Assembly: GCA_017883135.1 (NCBI GenBank)
Contig: JADGOE010000007.1
Span: 1-64,000, forward strand
Direction: 5' to 3'
DNA length: 64,000 nt
Source: Acidimicrobiales bacterium
GTDB lineage: Bacteria > Actinomycetota > Acidimicrobiia > Acidimicrobiales > RAAP-2
The first letter of the stretch is position 1; each line of letters opens with the position of its first letter. The position numbers were made by a program, and so were the translations under genes. Below, piece by piece: positions 40,590 to 50,001 of this stretch. The notes under the pieces were generated by a model, which was given only the letters and a program-made list of their open reading frames with translations, was not told where the DNA came from and ran no database searches.

Positions 40590-41411
40590 ATGGCGAGCAA
40601 CTCGACGGGCAAATGGGTGGAGCGCGCTGCGACCACCGGTGGGGGGCGCACCTATCGCGGCCAGATGCCGGTGAACTGGTACGCCAGTCTGGCCGCCATC
40701 TGCATCGTGGGCCTGCTGCTGGTCGGGTTCAGCCGGTACCAGCGAACCCATCAGAGCGCATCGTCCTCGGGGTCGCCCACCACCCACGAGCAGTGGTATG
40801 CGGCGCTGGGCATCGACATCTGCGGCACCTTCAAGCCCAACCTTGCGGCCAGCACCAACGGCGCCACGACCGGGTTGACCACCAATGGCAAAGGCGTCGT
40901 GACCATCCACCCGAAGAACAGCTCCGAGTCCGGCGGAAATGCCACCCTGGGCAAGTTCGTGAGCGGGTACAAGGGCCTCGCTCTGACGTCCTCCACGCTG
41001 CAGTACCCGGGGACGGCCGCGATGAACAACGGGAATGTGTGCCCGAAGGGATCGCCGGACGCCGGTAAGCCCGGCGTGGTGATCGTCAACAGCTGGCCCA
41101 ACTTCGAATCGAAGGGCAAGGGGACCCAGCCGAGCGGGCAACCCCAGGATCTCAAGTTCGCCAACGGACAGCTGATCACCATGGCTTTCGTGCCGGTCAG
41201 CGTCACGGTTCCGAAGCCGCCTGCCCAGGCCATCACCAATCTGATCACTGCGGTGACCCAGGCCTCGTCGCCTTCCTCCACGCCGACGACGGCGCCGACG
41301 CTCTCCACCACGCCGACGACGGCGCCGACGCTTTCCACCACGCCGACGACGGCTCCGACGCTCTCCACCACCGCGACGACACTCCGCTCGACCACCTCGA
41401 CCATCAAGTGA
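40590..41411 (+). CDS. Uncharacterized membrane-anchored extracytoplasmic protein with Thr/Pro repeat tail
   Basis: N-terminal TM (WYASLAAICIVGLLLVGF), extracytoplasmic region with two Cys, C-terminal TPTTAPTLST repeats. Confidence 0.75.
   Translation: MASNSTGKWVERAATTGGGRTYRGQMPVNWYASLAAICIVGLLLVGFSRYQRTHQSASSSGSPTTHEQWYAALGIDICGTFKPNLAASTNGATTGLTTNGKGVVTIHPKNSSESGGNATLGKFVSGYKGLALTSSTLQYPGTAAMNNGNVCPKGSPDAGKPGVVIVNSWPNFESKGKGTQPSGQPQDLKFANGQLITMAFVPVSVTVPKPPAQAITNLITAVTQASSPSSTPTTAPTLSTTPTTAPTLSTTPTTAPTLSTTATTLRSTTSTIK
41280..41369. repeat. 30-bp coding minisatellite, 3 near-identical units (TPTTAPTLST)
   Basis: acgccgacgacggcgccgacgctctccacc and near-copies at 41280, 41310, 41340. Confidence 0.9.
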
Positions 41412-42499
41412 GAGCGGTCGTCCTGGTGGGCGGCGAGGGAACGCGCCTCCGGCCGTTGACCCTCAGCACGCCCAAGCAGATGTTGCCCATCGTCGAACAG
41501 CCGATGATCGAGCGGGTGCTCGGCCACCTGGCTGACCATGGGATCGAGGACGCTGTGCTCTCGCTCGGTTACCGTCCCGATGCATTTACCGGGGCCTACC
41601 CGAGTGGCACCATCGGCGGCGTGCGATCGCACTATGCCGTCGAGCCGAGCCCATTGGATACCGCCGGAGCGATCCGGTTCGCCGCCGAGTCCGCGGACAT
41701 CGACGAGACTTTCGTGGTGGTCAACGGTGACGTGCTCACCGATGCCGACGTCTCCGCTCTGGTCGCCTTCCACCGGCTCCGCGGCGCAGAGGCGACCATC
41801 GGGCTCACCCCGGTCGACGATCCCAGTGCCTTCGGTGTGGTGCCCACGGACCAGATGGGGAAGGTCGAGGCCTTCATCGAGAAGCCGCCCCGTGACGAGG
41901 CACCGACCAATCTGATCAATGCCGGGATCTACGTGTTGGAGCCGTCGGTACTGCAGCGCATCCCGAGGGAGGTCCGAGTCTCAATCGAGCGGGAGACCTT
42001 CCCCTCGCTTGTCGAGGAGGGAACGCTCTTCGCCCTCCCGTCCGACGCCTATTGGCTCGATACCGGCACACCGGATGCCTATCTCCGGGCCAACCGGGAC
42101 CTCCTGCTCGGACGCCGGGCGGGTCCCCCCGCCCCTGGGGCCCAAACAGATCCGTCGATCGGCCCCGGTGTGTGGCGCATCGGGGACGTTGACGTCCAAA
42201 GTGGGTCGGTGACACGGTCTTTCTTCGGACGTGGCGCGTCGGTGGCACCCAACGCCATTGTCGAGGATTCGGTGGTGGGCGCGGGCGCGATGGTCGAAGA
42301 GGGTGCGTCGGTCATCGGTTCGGTGCTCCTGCCGGGTGCGCGTGTCGCGTCCAGGGCCACGGTTGAAGGGTCGATCATCGGACCAGGGGCGATCGTCGGT
42401 CAGCGGTGCATCATCCACGCCCTGTCTGTGATCGGCGCCGGAGCGGTGACGGCTTCGGGAACGGTCATCGACGGCGAACGCGTGGTTGAGGGAGTCTGA
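41408..42499 (+). CDS. Sugar-phosphate nucleotidyltransferase, mannose-1-phosphate guanylyltransferase-like
   Basis: AVVLVGGEGTRLRPLTLSTPKQMLPI, FVVVNGDVLTDAD, FIEKP, C-terminal left-handed beta-helix hexapeptides. Confidence 0.87.
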   Translation: MRAVVLVGGEGTRLRPLTLSTPKQMLPIVEQPMIERVLGHLADHGIEDAVLSLGYRPDAFTGAYPSGTIGGVRSHYAVEPSPLDTAGAIRFAAESADIDETFVVVNGDVLTDADVSALVAFHRLRGAEATIGLTPVDDPSAFGVVPTDQMGKVEAFIEKPPRDEAPTNLINAGIYVLEPSVLQRIPREVRVSIERETFPSLVEEGTLFALPSDAYWLDTGTPDAYLRANRDLLLGRRAGPPAPGAQTDPSIGPGVWRIGDVDVQSGSVTRSFFGRGASVAPNAIVEDSVVGAGAMVEEGASVIGSVLLPGARVASRATVEGSIIGPGAIVGQRCIIHALSVIGAGAVTASGTVIDGERVVEGV

Positions 42500-42501
42500 C
42501 C

Positions 42502-43467
42502 ATGAGAATGCTGGTCACCGGAGGGGCGGGGTTCATCGGATCGACGTTGGTGGACCGGCTCCTGGCAGAAGGCCACGCGGTGGACGTGATCGACGATCTG
42601 TCCACCGGGTCGCTCGCCAACTTGGCCGGGGCCCGCGCCTCGGCCGGGCATGAGCTGACCGTCCACCATGTCGACGTGCGGTCCGGCGAAGTCGTGGACC
42701 TGATGTCTCGCCGGCGCCCCGAAGTGGTGTTCCACCTCGCAGCGCAGGCCGACGTACGGGTGTCGGTGGCGGATCCGATCTTCGACGCCGACGTCAATCT
42801 GTTGGGGACCCTCCGAGTCCTCGAGGGCGCCCGAGCCTGCCGGGCCTCTCGGGTGGTCTTCGCCGCGAGCGGCGGGACCCTGTACGGCGAGCCCGACGCA
42901 TCCGAACTGCCGCTGAAGGAGTCCTTGCCCCAGCGGCCACTCTCGCCGTACGGAGTTTCGAAGAAGGCAGCCATCGACTACTTGGTCGCCTATCGAGCGC
43001 TGCACTCGCTGGAGTTCTCGGCGCTGGCACTGGCCAATGTCTACGGGCCCCGCCAGGATCCCCACGGCGAGGCCGGGGTGGTGGCGATCTTCGCGGAGAA
43101 GCTTCTGCGGGGTCAGCCGGTGACCATCTTCGGCGACGGCGAACAGACCCGCGATTTCGTCTACGTGGACGATGTGGTCGACGCGTTCGTGCGGGGCGCG
43201 ACCAAGGGCGGTGGCCTGGTCTGCAACATCGGCACAGGCAAGGAGACCTCGGTCAACCGTCTCTTTCGCGAGATGGCAGCGCAAACCGGCGTGGATCCGC
43301 AGCCCGAATACCGGCCGCTGCGGCCCGGCGAGCTGCAGCGGAGTTGCCTCGATCCGACCCGGGCTGGCATCCAACTGGGGTGGAGCTCGTGGACGGACCT
43401 GGGTCCGGGCACTGCTGCCGTCCTCGAGTTCGTGCGACAGCGCCTCGCCTCCGGGCAGGGTGGCTGA
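42502..43467 (+). CDS. NAD-dependent epimerase, UDP-glucose 4-epimerase-like
   Basis: VTGGAGFIGSTLVDRLLAEGH, HLAAQADVRVSVADP, GGTLYGEPD, YGVSKKAAIDYL. Confidence 0.85.
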   Translation: MRMLVTGGAGFIGSTLVDRLLAEGHAVDVIDDLSTGSLANLAGARASAGHELTVHHVDVRSGEVVDLMSRRRPEVVFHLAAQADVRVSVADPIFDADVNLLGTLRVLEGARACRASRVVFAASGGTLYGEPDASELPLKESLPQRPLSPYGVSKKAAIDYLVAYRALHSLEFSALALANVYGPRQDPHGEAGVVAIFAEKLLRGQPVTIFGDGEQTRDFVYVDDVVDAFVRGATKGGGLVCNIGTGKETSVNRLFREMAAQTGVDPQPEYRPLRPGELQRSCLDPTRAGIQLGWSSWTDLGPGTAAVLEFVRQRLASGQGG

Positions 43468-43641
43468 GCGCCAGCCCGACCCGGCTGGGCGGGCCCGATC
43501 GGCCTGCCTCGAGCCCGGTGGTCCGGTGCAACCGGCAAGCCGCGAAGGAGGTCGTGGCACGTCCCGCGCCGGACCGACGTGCCCGAGGCGCTAGCCTGGG
43601 GGTTGTCCTGGTGCGCTGACTTGGCGGCAGGCCATCTCCCG

Positions 43642-43677
43642 AGGCACGTTTGCGTGCCTGCCCCTTTCGCACGAAAG
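43642..43677 (+). promoter_or_regulatory. Two tandem hairpins in the 5' leader of the DEAD-box helicase
   Basis: AGGCACG-TTTG-CGTGCCT (43642-43659) and CTTTC-GCAC-GAAAG (43664-43677), 7 nt before ATG 43685. Confidence 0.4.
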
Positions 43678-43684
43678 CGCCTCC

Positions 43685-45301
43685 ATGCCCCCCTTCCAGT
43701 CCTCGTTCGCCGACCTCGGCGTGCCCTCCGACATCGTCGCTGCGCTCAACCGCACCTCGATCACCGAGCCCTTCCCCATCCAGTGCATGACGATCCCCGA
43801 TGCCCTGGCCGGCCGCGACGTGTGCGGCAAGGCCCCCACCGGTTCGGGCAAGACGTTGGCCTTCGGGATCGGTGCGGTGGCCCGCTTGGCCGGCAAGCCG
43901 TCCCGTCCCAAGCACCCGAGGGTGCTGGTACTCACCCCCACCCGGGAGCTGGCCGCCCAGGTCGCCGCCGAACTGCAGGTGCTGGCCACCCCCCGCAATC
44001 TTCGGGTGGACTCGTTCTACGGCGGTGTGGGCTACGGCCCGCAGCTGAAGGCGCTCTCCCGTGGTGTCGACGTGGCGGTAGCGTGCCCCGGACGACTGGG
44101 AGACCTCATCGAACGGGGGAGCATTCGCCTCGACGCCATTGAGATCGTGGTCATCGACGAGGCCGACCGGATGGCCGACATGGGATTCCTTCCTGATGTG
44201 CGGCGCATCCTCGATCTGACGCCCGCGAACCGCCAGACACTCCTGTACTCCGCGACGCTGGACGGTGACATCGACGTGCTGGTCCGGCGCTACCAGAACG
44301 ATCCGGCCCGCCACGAGCTCGAGGTGGACGAGGACGATGCCAGCGCTGCGGTGCACTTGTTCTGGAGGGTCTCCTCGGGTGACCGGGTGGAGACGACAGC
44401 GGACATCGCTGCAGCCTCCGGGCCGACCATCGTGTTCTGCCGCACCAAGCACAGCACCGATCGGATCGCCCGCCAGTTGGAGCAGCGGGGCGTTCGTGCC
44501 GCGGCCATCCACGGCGACCGAAGCCAGAAGCAACGGGAGAAGGCGCTCGAGTCGTTCATCCGCGGTTCGGTCGACGCGCTGGTGGCCACCGACGTTGCGG
44601 CCCGGGGGATCCATGTCGACGGGGTCAACGCGGTGGTCCACTTCGATCCGCCGGCGGACTCCAAGGACTACGTGCACCGGTCGGGACGGACGGCCCGGGC
44701 CGGAGCCACGGGCGTGGTGGTCAGCCTGGTCACCCCGGACAAGACGGGCGCTGTCAAGAAGCTCCAGCGGGATCTCCGCGTCCCCAGTGGCACGACCACT
44801 CCGGACCTCACCGCCATCAAGGCGGTCATCGGTGATCCGCCGAAGCGGCGACCCAGTACCGAGCGGGCCCCGTCCCACGGCACGCCCGGCGGAAGGGATG
44901 CCGACGGGCGGACCGATCGTCATGAGCGGTCCAACAAGCCCTGGAAGGCTCGTCGCCCAGTGGCCGGCCGGAACGGATCGGCCGGATCGGGGTCGGCCAA
45001 CGGCCAGCGGTCCAATGACTCGAAGCACTCCGGCAGTGCCACGTCCTCGGATCATGGAGGCGCAAAGAAGAAGAAGTACGCCGGGTCGGACACCTGGGAC
45101 AGGTCCGGCAGGCCTACTGGGGCCGGCAAGCCCGGCCGGGCGGCGGCCTCGGGAAGGTCGGCCACGGCATCGTCGACCGCGCGCAACGGGCACTCGGCGG
45201 GCGGTCAGAGTGGTGGCAGCTCCCATGGCCAGCGTCGGGGCGGTCCGGTGGGGACCAAGTCGAACGCCGGTGGAACCGGAAGGGCCGGACGAGGCCGCTG
45301 A
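43685..45301 (+). CDS. DEAD-box RNA helicase with basic low-complexity C-terminal tail
   Basis: GKAPTGSGKTLAF, VLTPTRELAAQV, VIDEADRMADMGF, SATLDG, HRSGRTARAG; Gly/Ser/Arg-rich tail after about residue 380. Confidence 0.93.
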   Translation: MPPFQSSFADLGVPSDIVAALNRTSITEPFPIQCMTIPDALAGRDVCGKAPTGSGKTLAFGIGAVARLAGKPSRPKHPRVLVLTPTRELAAQVAAELQVLATPRNLRVDSFYGGVGYGPQLKALSRGVDVAVACPGRLGDLIERGSIRLDAIEIVVIDEADRMADMGFLPDVRRILDLTPANRQTLLYSATLDGDIDVLVRRYQNDPARHELEVDEDDASAAVHLFWRVSSGDRVETTADIAAASGPTIVFCRTKHSTDRIARQLEQRGVRAAAIHGDRSQKQREKALESFIRGSVDALVATDVAARGIHVDGVNAVVHFDPPADSKDYVHRSGRTARAGATGVVVSLVTPDKTGAVKKLQRDLRVPSGTTTPDLTAIKAVIGDPPKRRPSTERAPSHGTPGGRDADGRTDRHERSNKPWKARRPVAGRNGSAGSGSANGQRSNDSKHSGSATSSDHGGAKKKKYAGSDTWDRSGRPTGAGKPGRAAASGRSATASSTARNGHSAGGQSGGSSHGQRRGGPVGTKSNAGGTGRAGRGR

Positions 45302-45368
45302 CCTCGTGGGTCGAGGGCGCAGTCGCTTCCCGCCCCACCACGCCCCACCACGCGGCACCACGACCCTC

Positions 45369-45374
45369 TACAAT
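45369..45374 (+). promoter_or_regulatory. Predicted -10 box TACAAT, 8 nt before ATG of FKBP gene
   Basis: TANNNT motif with leaderless spacing. Confidence 0.45.
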
Positions 45375-45382
45375 CGTGGCAC

Positions 45383-45760
45383 ATGGCACCTGACACCAAA
45401 CCGACTGTGACCATCCCCGAGGGCCCTCCCCTCGGCGAGCTGGTGATCGAGGATCTCGAGATCGGTGGCGGCCCGGAGGCGGCGGCTGGCATACCGGTCG
45501 ATGTCCACTATGTAGGTATGTCGTGGTCCACCGGCAAGGAATTCGATTCCTCATGGGGCCGGAGCGAGCACTTCTCTTTCACCCTCGGCGCAGGCCATGT
45601 CATCGCTGGCTGGGATCAGGGCGTAGTCGGGATGAGGGTGGGAGGCCGTCGCCGGCTGACCATTCCGCCACACCTCGGGTATGGCGAGCGAGGTGCGGGC
45701 GGGGTCATCGGCCCGAACGACACGTTGGTGTTCGTGGTCGACCTGTTCGGGGTGGGCTGA
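45383..45760 (+). CDS. FKBP-type peptidyl-prolyl cis-trans isomerase
   Basis: VDVHYVGMSWSTGKEFDSSW, FTLGAGHVIAGWDQGVVGMRVGGRRRLTIPPHLGYG. Confidence 0.93.
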   Translation: MAPDTKPTVTIPEGPPLGELVIEDLEIGGGPEAAAGIPVDVHYVGMSWSTGKEFDSSWGRSEHFSFTLGAGHVIAGWDQGVVGMRVGGRRRLTIPPHLGYGERGAGGVIGPNDTLVFVVDLFGVG

Positions 45761-45831
45761 GCACCACCAGCGGCTGAGCACCACCTGCGGACCGCAGGCG
45801 CGCGAACAGCGCCGGCAGCTCGGGGATCACA

Positions 45832-46608
45832 TCAGCGGAACAGGTCCTCACCTGGCGGTCGGATGATCTCAGCCGCCACCGACGACCCTCGAAACCACTG
45901 AGGGTCGACCCCCCGCACCACTGCCGCGGGAATCCCCCGAGTTTTCCCCATCACCAGCTCGGCGGCCCCGGCCAGCTCGTCGGCGATGCACACCTCGGTG
46001 GCCTCCAAGACCCGACCGGTGGCATCGGCTGTGCCGCGCAGGTCCACCACGCCGGCGATCCCGGCGATGCCGATGGCCACATCGGTGACGCCCTGTCGCC
46101 AGGTCCGGCCGAACGTGTCCGAAATGATGACCCCGACGGACACCTGGTGCTGATGCTCGAACACCTCTCGGATCCGGCGCGCCGATCGGTCCGGGTCGAC
46201 AGGCAGAAGGGCCGCCGTCCCGACGTCGACGTTGGACAGATCCACCCCGGCGTTGGCGCAGACGAATCCGTGCCTGGTCTCGGTGATGACGAGGTCACCA
46301 CGTCGCCGGATGATGCGCACCGACTCGCCTTCGATCAGGGCCTGCTTGGCATCGGCATCGTTCGGATCGATGGCGACCAGGCGTCCTTCGGCTTTCGACA
46401 CCACCTTTTGGGTCACCACCAGGACATCCCCGTCAGTGATGCCGCCGGGAACCGGCGAGGCCTCGGTGTGGGAGGCGAACAACCGGTCGGCCAACATGCC
46501 GGCGAGGTCGTCGCCCGGCCTCACCTCCCCCAACCCTGTCACCGGGAACACGGTGAGGGCCACCGGCCAACCAGGGGCCGATGGGTTCCCGGTGTCACCC
46601 GAGGGCAT
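45832..46608 (-). CDS. cofE: Coenzyme F420-0:L-glutamate ligase, stand-alone (no nitroreductase domain)
   Basis: TQKVVSKAEGR, ETRHGFVCANAGVDLSN, ISDTFGRTWRQGVTDVAIGIAG; 258 aa from MPSGDTG. Confidence 0.9.
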   Translation of the reverse strand: MPSGDTGNPSAPGWPVALTVFPVTGLGEVRPGDDLAGMLADRLFASHTEASPVPGGITDGDVLVVTQKVVSKAEGRLVAIDPNDADAKQALIEGESVRIIRRRGDLVITETRHGFVCANAGVDLSNVDVGTAALLPVDPDRSARRIREVFEHQHQVSVGVIISDTFGRTWRQGVTDVAIGIAGIAGVVDLRGTADATGRVLEATEVCIADELAGAAELVMGKTRGIPAAVVRGVDPQWFRGSSVAAEIIRPPGEDLFR

Positions 46609-47521
46609 CGAGGACCACCTGGGACAGGGCCGCCGAACGCTCCACGGTGGACATGACGGTCGGCGCCACGACACATCGAACCCCTTCGGCCTCGACGGCG
46701 GCCGCCGACTCGGCATCGGACTCGTCGATGACCAGCGTCGCTACCCACGAGGCGTACCACTTGGCCACTCCCACGACCGACGACTCGAATCCCATCTCCC
46801 GCATCAGTCGGGCGGCAGGCCCCTTCAACGCGGCCCCCGCGATGATGGGTGAGATCCCGACGATCTGTTCGCGTCGAAGGCGAAGCTGCTCGAGCACTCC
46901 GGGCACCGCCAACAAGGGGCCGATCGACACCACCGGATTCGATGGGCATACCACGATGGTCTCGGCCCGGGCGATGGCATCGAGCACTCCGGGCGCGGGG
47001 AGCGCGTGCTTTGCGCCCTCGAAGCGCACGTCGGCAACGGCCACGTCGTGGTGCATCTTCACGAAGTACTCCTGAAAGTCGATCTCCGGCCCGTCGATCA
47101 ATTGCAGCCGGGTGCGGAGCGGGTCGTCGGTGACCGGCACGATGCTGATCTCGACGCCCCATGACCGGGCCAGCTCCTCGGTGACCGCAGTGAGGGTGGC
47201 GCCCTCGTGGAGACGCTGGGTCCGGTAGCAGTGGGTTGCGAGGTCCTGGTCGCCGAGGCTGAACCAGGTGACTCCACCCAGGCGCTCGAGCGACGCCATC
47301 ACCTGCCAGGTCTCGCCGGCCAGGCCCCACCCGGTGTCGGGGTTGATTGCATCCGCGAGTGTGTAGACCACCGTGTCCAGGTCGGGTGAGATGTGCAGGC
47401 CGTGGAGCACGGTGTCGTCGCCGGTGTTGACGATGGCGGTGACGCATGAGGGAGGGACCACCTCGATCAGCCCCCGAAGTAGCCGAGCGGCGCCCACGCC
47501 GCCTGCCAGTGCCGTGATCAT
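46595..47521 (-). CDS. cofD: 2-phospho-L-lactate transferase (F420 biosynthesis)
   Basis: ALAGGVGAARLLRGL, NTGDDTVLHGLHISPDLDTVVYTLA, CPSNPVVSIGPLLAVPG. Confidence 0.92.
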   Translation of the reverse strand: MITALAGGVGAARLLRGLIEVVPPSCVTAIVNTGDDTVLHGLHISPDLDTVVYTLADAINPDTGWGLAGETWQVMASLERLGGVTWFSLGDQDLATHCYRTQRLHEGATLTAVTEELARSWGVEISIVPVTDDPLRTRLQLIDGPEIDFQEYFVKMHHDVAVADVRFEGAKHALPAPGVLDAIARAETIVVCPSNPVVSIGPLLAVPGVLEQLRLRREQIVGISPIIAGAALKGPAARLMREMGFESSVVGVAKWYASWVATLVIDESDAESAAAVEAEGVRCVVAPTVMSTVERSAALSQVVLDALG

Positions 47522-47680
47522 CGGGTGCCGGGGGCGGGGCACGGGCGGGCTCCCGCTCCGGCCGGTCACCTTGCGGCCGTCGCGATCCCGCCGGGCGCGG
47601 TCCCGTGTACCGCTGGCAGGGAGGTGGCCATCGGGGCAGGCTACCCGGCTCGGAAGCCCGGTACCGGTCCCGCCCGACGG

Positions 47681-48883
47681 ATGTGCAAGGCTCCCTGCGT
47701 GCCGCCGGAGCGACCTGCTACCTCCGACCAGGGCCGGCTGTCCGTCGGATTCGACGCCACTCCGTTGCTCGGTCGGCCCACCGGCGTCGGTGTCTTCTGT
47801 TCCGGCGCCCTGTCCGGTCTGTCCGGTCGGTCAGACGTCGAGGTGTCAGGGTTCGCCATCAGCTGGCGCCGCCGCAAGGGGATCGACAGCCTGGTGCCAT
47901 CCGGTGTCACGATCCGGCAGCGTCCGATGCCGGCACGCCCTCTCCACTGGGCCTGGAGGCGCGGCCCCCGTCCCCCCGTCGAGTGGTTCATCGGCCGTCA
48001 CGACATCGTCCACGGATCCAACTTCGTCGTGCCCCCGGCCTCACACGCGGCCCGGGTGGTGACCGTCCACGACTTGAGCGTGGTTCTCTACCCGGAGCTG
48101 TGCGACCCGCCCACCCTGGCGTATCCGGACCTCATCCGACGGGCGGTCTCCGAGGGGGCGTGGGTGCACACGCCGTCCCAGTTCGTGGCCGACGAGGTGA
48201 TAGCCGAGCTGCAGGTCGATCCCGAACGGGTCCGGGCGGTCCACCACGGGATCCCGCTGCTCCCGTTCGGCGCGGGCGGGGTGTCGAGGACCGGCCCGCC
48301 GTTGCCACTGCCGAACGGGTGCAGCCGCTACGTGCTTGCCATCGGCACCATCGAGCCCCGAAAGGACTACCCGCTGTTGGTATCGGCATTCGCCTCGGTT
48401 GCGGCCGCCCACCCAGGGGTGGCACTGGTCGTGGTGGGCAGCGACGGGTGGGGCGCACTCACGTTCCGCGCCGCGGTGGAGGCGTGCCCCGCCCGCTCGC
48501 GGATCGTGCGCACCGGGTACCTCGATGACCGGACCCTCGGCACCGTCCTGCACAACGCTGCGGTGCTGGCCTACCCATCGGTCTACGAGGGGTTCGGCTT
48601 CCCGCCTCTGCAGGCCATGGCCGCCGGGGTACCGGTGGTCGCAACGGCGGCGGGAGCAGTGCCCGAGGTGGTCGGTGACGGTGCCGTGTTGGTCGACCCC
48701 GGTGATGCCGATGGGTTGGCCGGCGCCATCAGCCGGATCCTCCTCGGCGGGCCGGACATCGATGACCTGGTGGCGCGCGGGCTTCGGCGGAGCGGGCAGT
48801 TCGACTGGGAGTCCTGCGCTGCCGGGCTCGCGGCGCTGTACCGGGACGCCCGCTTCGCCACCCCGGGCCCGGGGGGGACGTGA
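47681..48883 (+). CDS. GT4-family glycosyltransferase (1 of 3 in tandem)
   Basis: VHDLSVVLYPE, AIGTIEPRKDYPLLVSAF, AYPSVYEGFGFPPLQAMAAGVPVV. Confidence 0.88.
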   Translation: MCKAPCVPPERPATSDQGRLSVGFDATPLLGRPTGVGVFCSGALSGLSGRSDVEVSGFAISWRRRKGIDSLVPSGVTIRQRPMPARPLHWAWRRGPRPPVEWFIGRHDIVHGSNFVVPPASHAARVVTVHDLSVVLYPELCDPPTLAYPDLIRRAVSEGAWVHTPSQFVADEVIAELQVDPERVRAVHHGIPLLPFGAGGVSRTGPPLPLPNGCSRYVLAIGTIEPRKDYPLLVSAFASVAAAHPGVALVVVGSDGWGALTFRAAVEACPARSRIVRTGYLDDRTLGTVLHNAAVLAYPSVYEGFGFPPLQAMAAGVPVVATAAGAVPEVVGDGAVLVDPGDADGLAGAISRILLGGPDIDDLVARGLRRSGQFDWESCAAGLAALYRDARFATPGPGGT

Positions 48884-50001
48884 CGGTGGATCGCCTGCGG
48901 CTTCTGATGTTGGTCGAGCAATTGAGGCGGGCGGCGTCAGGTGGCATCGGCACGTATGTCCGGGGCCTGCTGCAAGGTCTGGACTCGCTTGGGCCAGAGG
49001 CGCGGCCGGACCTCGAACTGCTGGCCAGCCGAGCGGGGCGGGGCAGCCGGCCTGACCCGCTGGCCCAACTGGGCTATCCGCTCCACAGCTCGCGTCTGCC
49101 CGGCCCACTGTTGACCAGGGGATGGGACCACGGCATCCTCCGCGCCCCGCCCGGCTTCGACGTGGTGCACGCGGTTTCGTTGGCCACCCTCGAGCCGGGC
49201 CGGGCGGCTCTCGTAGTCACCGTTCACGACCTGTTGTGGCGGAGGTTGCCCGACGCGTATCCGGCCCGCGGGCGCCTCTGGCACGAAGCGGCCCTCCGGC
49301 GTGCCCTCGAGCGAGCGGACGGCTTCGTCGTCCCTGCCGGAGTCGTCGCCGACGACCTGTGTCGAGCCGGGGCGCGAAGGAGTGCCGTCACGGTCATTCC
49401 CATGGGATCGGACCACCTGCCTCCGCCCGACCTGGCCGCCGGGAGCATACTTCTGGCTCGGCTGGGCATCGACGGCCCCTTTTTGCTCAGCGTGGGGACC
49501 TTGGAGCCGCGCAAGAACCAGGAGCGGCTGGTGGAGGCCTATGGGCGGATCCGAGCTTCGCTGCCCGACGCATGGCCGCTGGTGCTGGTGGGTCCGTCAG
49601 GTTGGGGGGAGCAGGTGAGGCCCCAGCCTGGTGTGGTCTTGGCCGGGTTGGTCTCCCCATCGGAGCTGTCGGCGCTCTACGCGATGGCCCGCCTGCTCGT
49701 CTACGTCCCCCTCATCGAGGGTTTCGGGCTCCCCCCGGTCGAGGCGATGGCGTTTGGTGCACCGGTGGTGGCCAGCCCCTTGCCCAGCACAGGAGGTGCG
49801 GCCCTCGAGGTCGATCCCCTCGATACCGAGTCGATCGCCGACGGGCTCCTGCGTGGGGCGACCGACGAGGCACTGCGCGCCGACCTGACCAGGCTGGGGG
49901 CGGAGCGCTCCGCCGAGTTGGGCTGGGCCTCGATCGCCCGCCGGCACCTGGCCGTCTGGGAAGGGGCACGGGAGTCCTCCTCGGGGACCCGCCGTGGATG
50001 A
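48880..50001 (+). CDS. GT4-family glycosyltransferase (2 of 3 in tandem)
   Basis: VHDLLWRRLPDAYP, SVGTLEPRKNQERLVEAY, YVPLIEGFGLPPVEAMAFGAPVV; GTGA overlap with upstream gene. Confidence 0.88.
   Translation: MTVDRLRLLMLVEQLRRAASGGIGTYVRGLLQGLDSLGPEARPDLELLASRAGRGSRPDPLAQLGYPLHSSRLPGPLLTRGWDHGILRAPPGFDVVHAVSLATLEPGRAALVVTVHDLLWRRLPDAYPARGRLWHEAALRRALERADGFVVPAGVVADDLCRAGARRSAVTVIPMGSDHLPPPDLAAGSILLARLGIDGPFLLSVGTLEPRKNQERLVEAYGRIRASLPDAWPLVLVGPSGWGEQVRPQPGVVLAGLVSPSELSALYAMARLLVYVPLIEGFGLPPVEAMAFGAPVVASPLPSTGGAALEVDPLDTESIADGLLRGATDEALRADLTRLGAERSAELGWASIARRHLAVWEGARESSSGTRRG

Noticed and set aside
45331-45352. CCCCACCACG direct repeats upstream of the FKBP gene as an operator
   Set aside because: Only two adjacent copies; equally explained by local slippage, with no symmetry or second site.
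43253-45361. 702-aa minus-strand ORF
   Set aside because: Fully antisense to the DEAD-box helicase and part of the epimerase; no recognisable domain.
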